From an uncultured Bacteroidota bacterium (GTDB lineage: Bacteria; Bacteroidota; Bacteroidia; NS11-12g; UBA9320): a stretch of 7,356 bases of DNA. Shown piece by piece: positions 6,841 to 7,356 of this stretch (its first letter is position 1; every line of letters begins with the position of its first letter). The notes under the pieces were generated by a model that ran no database searches, was not told where the DNA came from, and saw only the letters and a program-made list of their open reading frames with translations. The translations under genes were made by a program, and so were the position numbers. The DNA is taken from the NCBI GenBank assembly GCA_913056425.1, contig CAJXLR010000076.1, positions 1 to 7,356 of the forward strand. The letters are read 5' to 3'.

Positions 6841-6855
6841 TAGCGAATAACGACT

Positions 6856-7209
6856 ATGTATAGATCAAGCTTTAACAAAGAATTATCCGGATACATCATG
6901 TTATCTCTGCTGGCAGAAGCAGATGGAGATTACGACGCCCGCGAAGGGGGTATCATCGTTAAATATATTAAAGAAAACTTCCCTCAAGGAAGCAACTTCG
7001 AAGACGCCATCGATTTTTTAGCCGGTGTTCCGCCAGACAAGTACGAAGACGAATTAGTTCACCTAGCCCAGGATTTCTACAGCCAAAGTACCGATGAAGA
7101 GCGTACAGATTTTTTGCGATTTGCTATGAAATTGGTTCGTGCAGATGAGCAAATAGCAAAGGAAGAGAACATGCTAATCACCAAGCTTTTCGACGCTTGG
7201 GACGTTTAG
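6856..7209 (+). CDS. TerB-like (tellurite-resistance/DjlA N-terminal fold) protein
   Basis: A 117-residue, acidic, soluble protein with no signal peptide. It shows the two acidic metal-binding motifs of the TerB fold: AEADGDYDAREG at residues 20-31 (D23, D25, D27, E30) and RADEQIAKEE at 95-104 (D97, E103, E104), the latter with E98 where the family usually has Gly. Length is within the range of single-domain TerB proteins. TerB-fold proteins are helical cytoplasmic proteins found in stress and envelope-surveillance contexts; no other ter genes (TerC, TerD, TerZ) are present here, so tellurite resistance should not be assumed. The start is decided by an in-frame TAG at 6841-6843 with no other ATG between. 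The stop overlaps the stop of the convergent RNase III gene (TTTAG shared). Confidence 0.8.
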   Translation: MYRSSFNKELSGYIMLSLLAEADGDYDAREGGIIVKYIKENFPQGSNFEDAIDFLAGVPPDKYEDELVHLAQDFYSQSTDEERTDFLRFAMKLVRADEQIAKEENMLITKLFDAWDV

Positions 7210-7356
7210 TCTTCTAGTAGCCCCAACTGCTCTGCAGCCTTCGCGCAGGCCGCTTTCTCAGCGTTTTTCTTGGAGTAGTTCTCAGCCGTGCTGATTCTCT
7301 CCCCATCTATGTCCAAAGCAATCTTAAATTTCCCGTTTTTGGATAAGCTCTTCTCC
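7206..7356 (-). CDS. rnc: C-terminal dsRNA-binding domain, probably ribonuclease III (partial)
   Basis: Reading the minus strand from the right edge gives 49 complete codons and a TAA stop at 7208-7206; the 5' part lies outside the window. The fragment contains the second half of a double-stranded RNA-binding domain: beta strands FKIALDIDGERISTAE, then the helix-2 signature YSKKNAEKAACAKAAEQL, where the KK and following Ala residues contact or pack against dsRNA. The strand ending in 'ISTAE' before SKKNAE resembles flavobacterial RNase III tails rather than the GxGxSKK form of proteobacteria. RNase III cleaves dsRNA during rRNA processing and antisense regulation. The nuclease domain is not in the window, so another dsRBD protein is possible. 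Its 3' end overlaps the TerB-like gene by 4 bp, tail to tail. Confidence 0.75.
   Translation of the reverse strand, partial: EKSLSKNGKFKIALDIDGERISTAENYSKKNAEKAACAKAAEQLGLLED

Larger units (their letters stand above)
6815..6848. repeat. Direct repeat of TAGCGAAT in the divergent promoter region
   Basis: TAGCGAAT occurs at 6815-6822 and again at 6841-6848, 26 bases apart start to start, on the same strand. The copies directly abut the outer edges of the two back-to-back candidate -7 boxes, so each would cover a predicted transcription start. This is a possible operator; eight bases is short enough for chance to be an alternative. Confidence 0.35.

Overview
The window looks like a chromosomal segment of a Bacteroidota bacterium, most likely a flavobacterial-type, possibly marine lineage. 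The evidence is the mix of protein families (a secreted M1 peptidase with a long C-terminal region, PorT-like outer-membrane barrels, a ComA homologue behind a TPR gene, a flavobacterial-looking RNase III tail), the near absence of Shine-Dalgarno sequences, and several matches to the Bacteroidota -7 promoter box TAnnTTTG. It is almost fully coding, with no gene-free stretch above about 100 bases. I saw no tRNA, rRNA, CRISPR array, insertion sequence or prophage gene.

Layout. Positions 1-2988 (minus) hold a large M1-family zinc metallopeptidase gene that runs off the left edge. Its last ~70 codons no longer look like an M1 protein: they read in frame as the end of an L-type lectin domain followed by the start of a PKD-like domain. 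A 93-bp divergent spacer follows. Then 3082-4503 (plus) encodes a cytoplasmic TPR protein, and 4487-5254 (plus), overlapping it by 17 bp, encodes a phosphosulfolactate synthase (ComA) family enzyme. After 33 bp, 5288-6178 (plus) encodes an exported barrel-like protein with an odd basic Thr/Pro/Lys tail. It converges, with a 2-bp gap, on 6181-6795 (minus), a PorT-like outer-membrane barrel protein. A 60-bp divergent spacer with back-to-back -7 boxes and an 8-bp direct repeat leads to 6856-7209 (plus), a TerB-like protein. Its stop overlaps the stop of a convergent minus-strand gene that enters from the right edge and is the C-terminal dsRNA-binding domain of probable RNase III.

How the genes relate. 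Only the TPR-comA pair looks like a true operon. The other genes are envelope or housekeeping genes packed tightly with alternating orientation, and the sequence shows no single pathway joining them. I do not see a convincing new multi-gene system. The best leads are the in-frame peptidase/lectin/PKD junction at the left edge, which is either a real recombination or an assembly chimera; the role of a ComA homologue in a bacteroidete with no ComB or ComC nearby; and the architecture of the 6796-6855 divergent promoter region.
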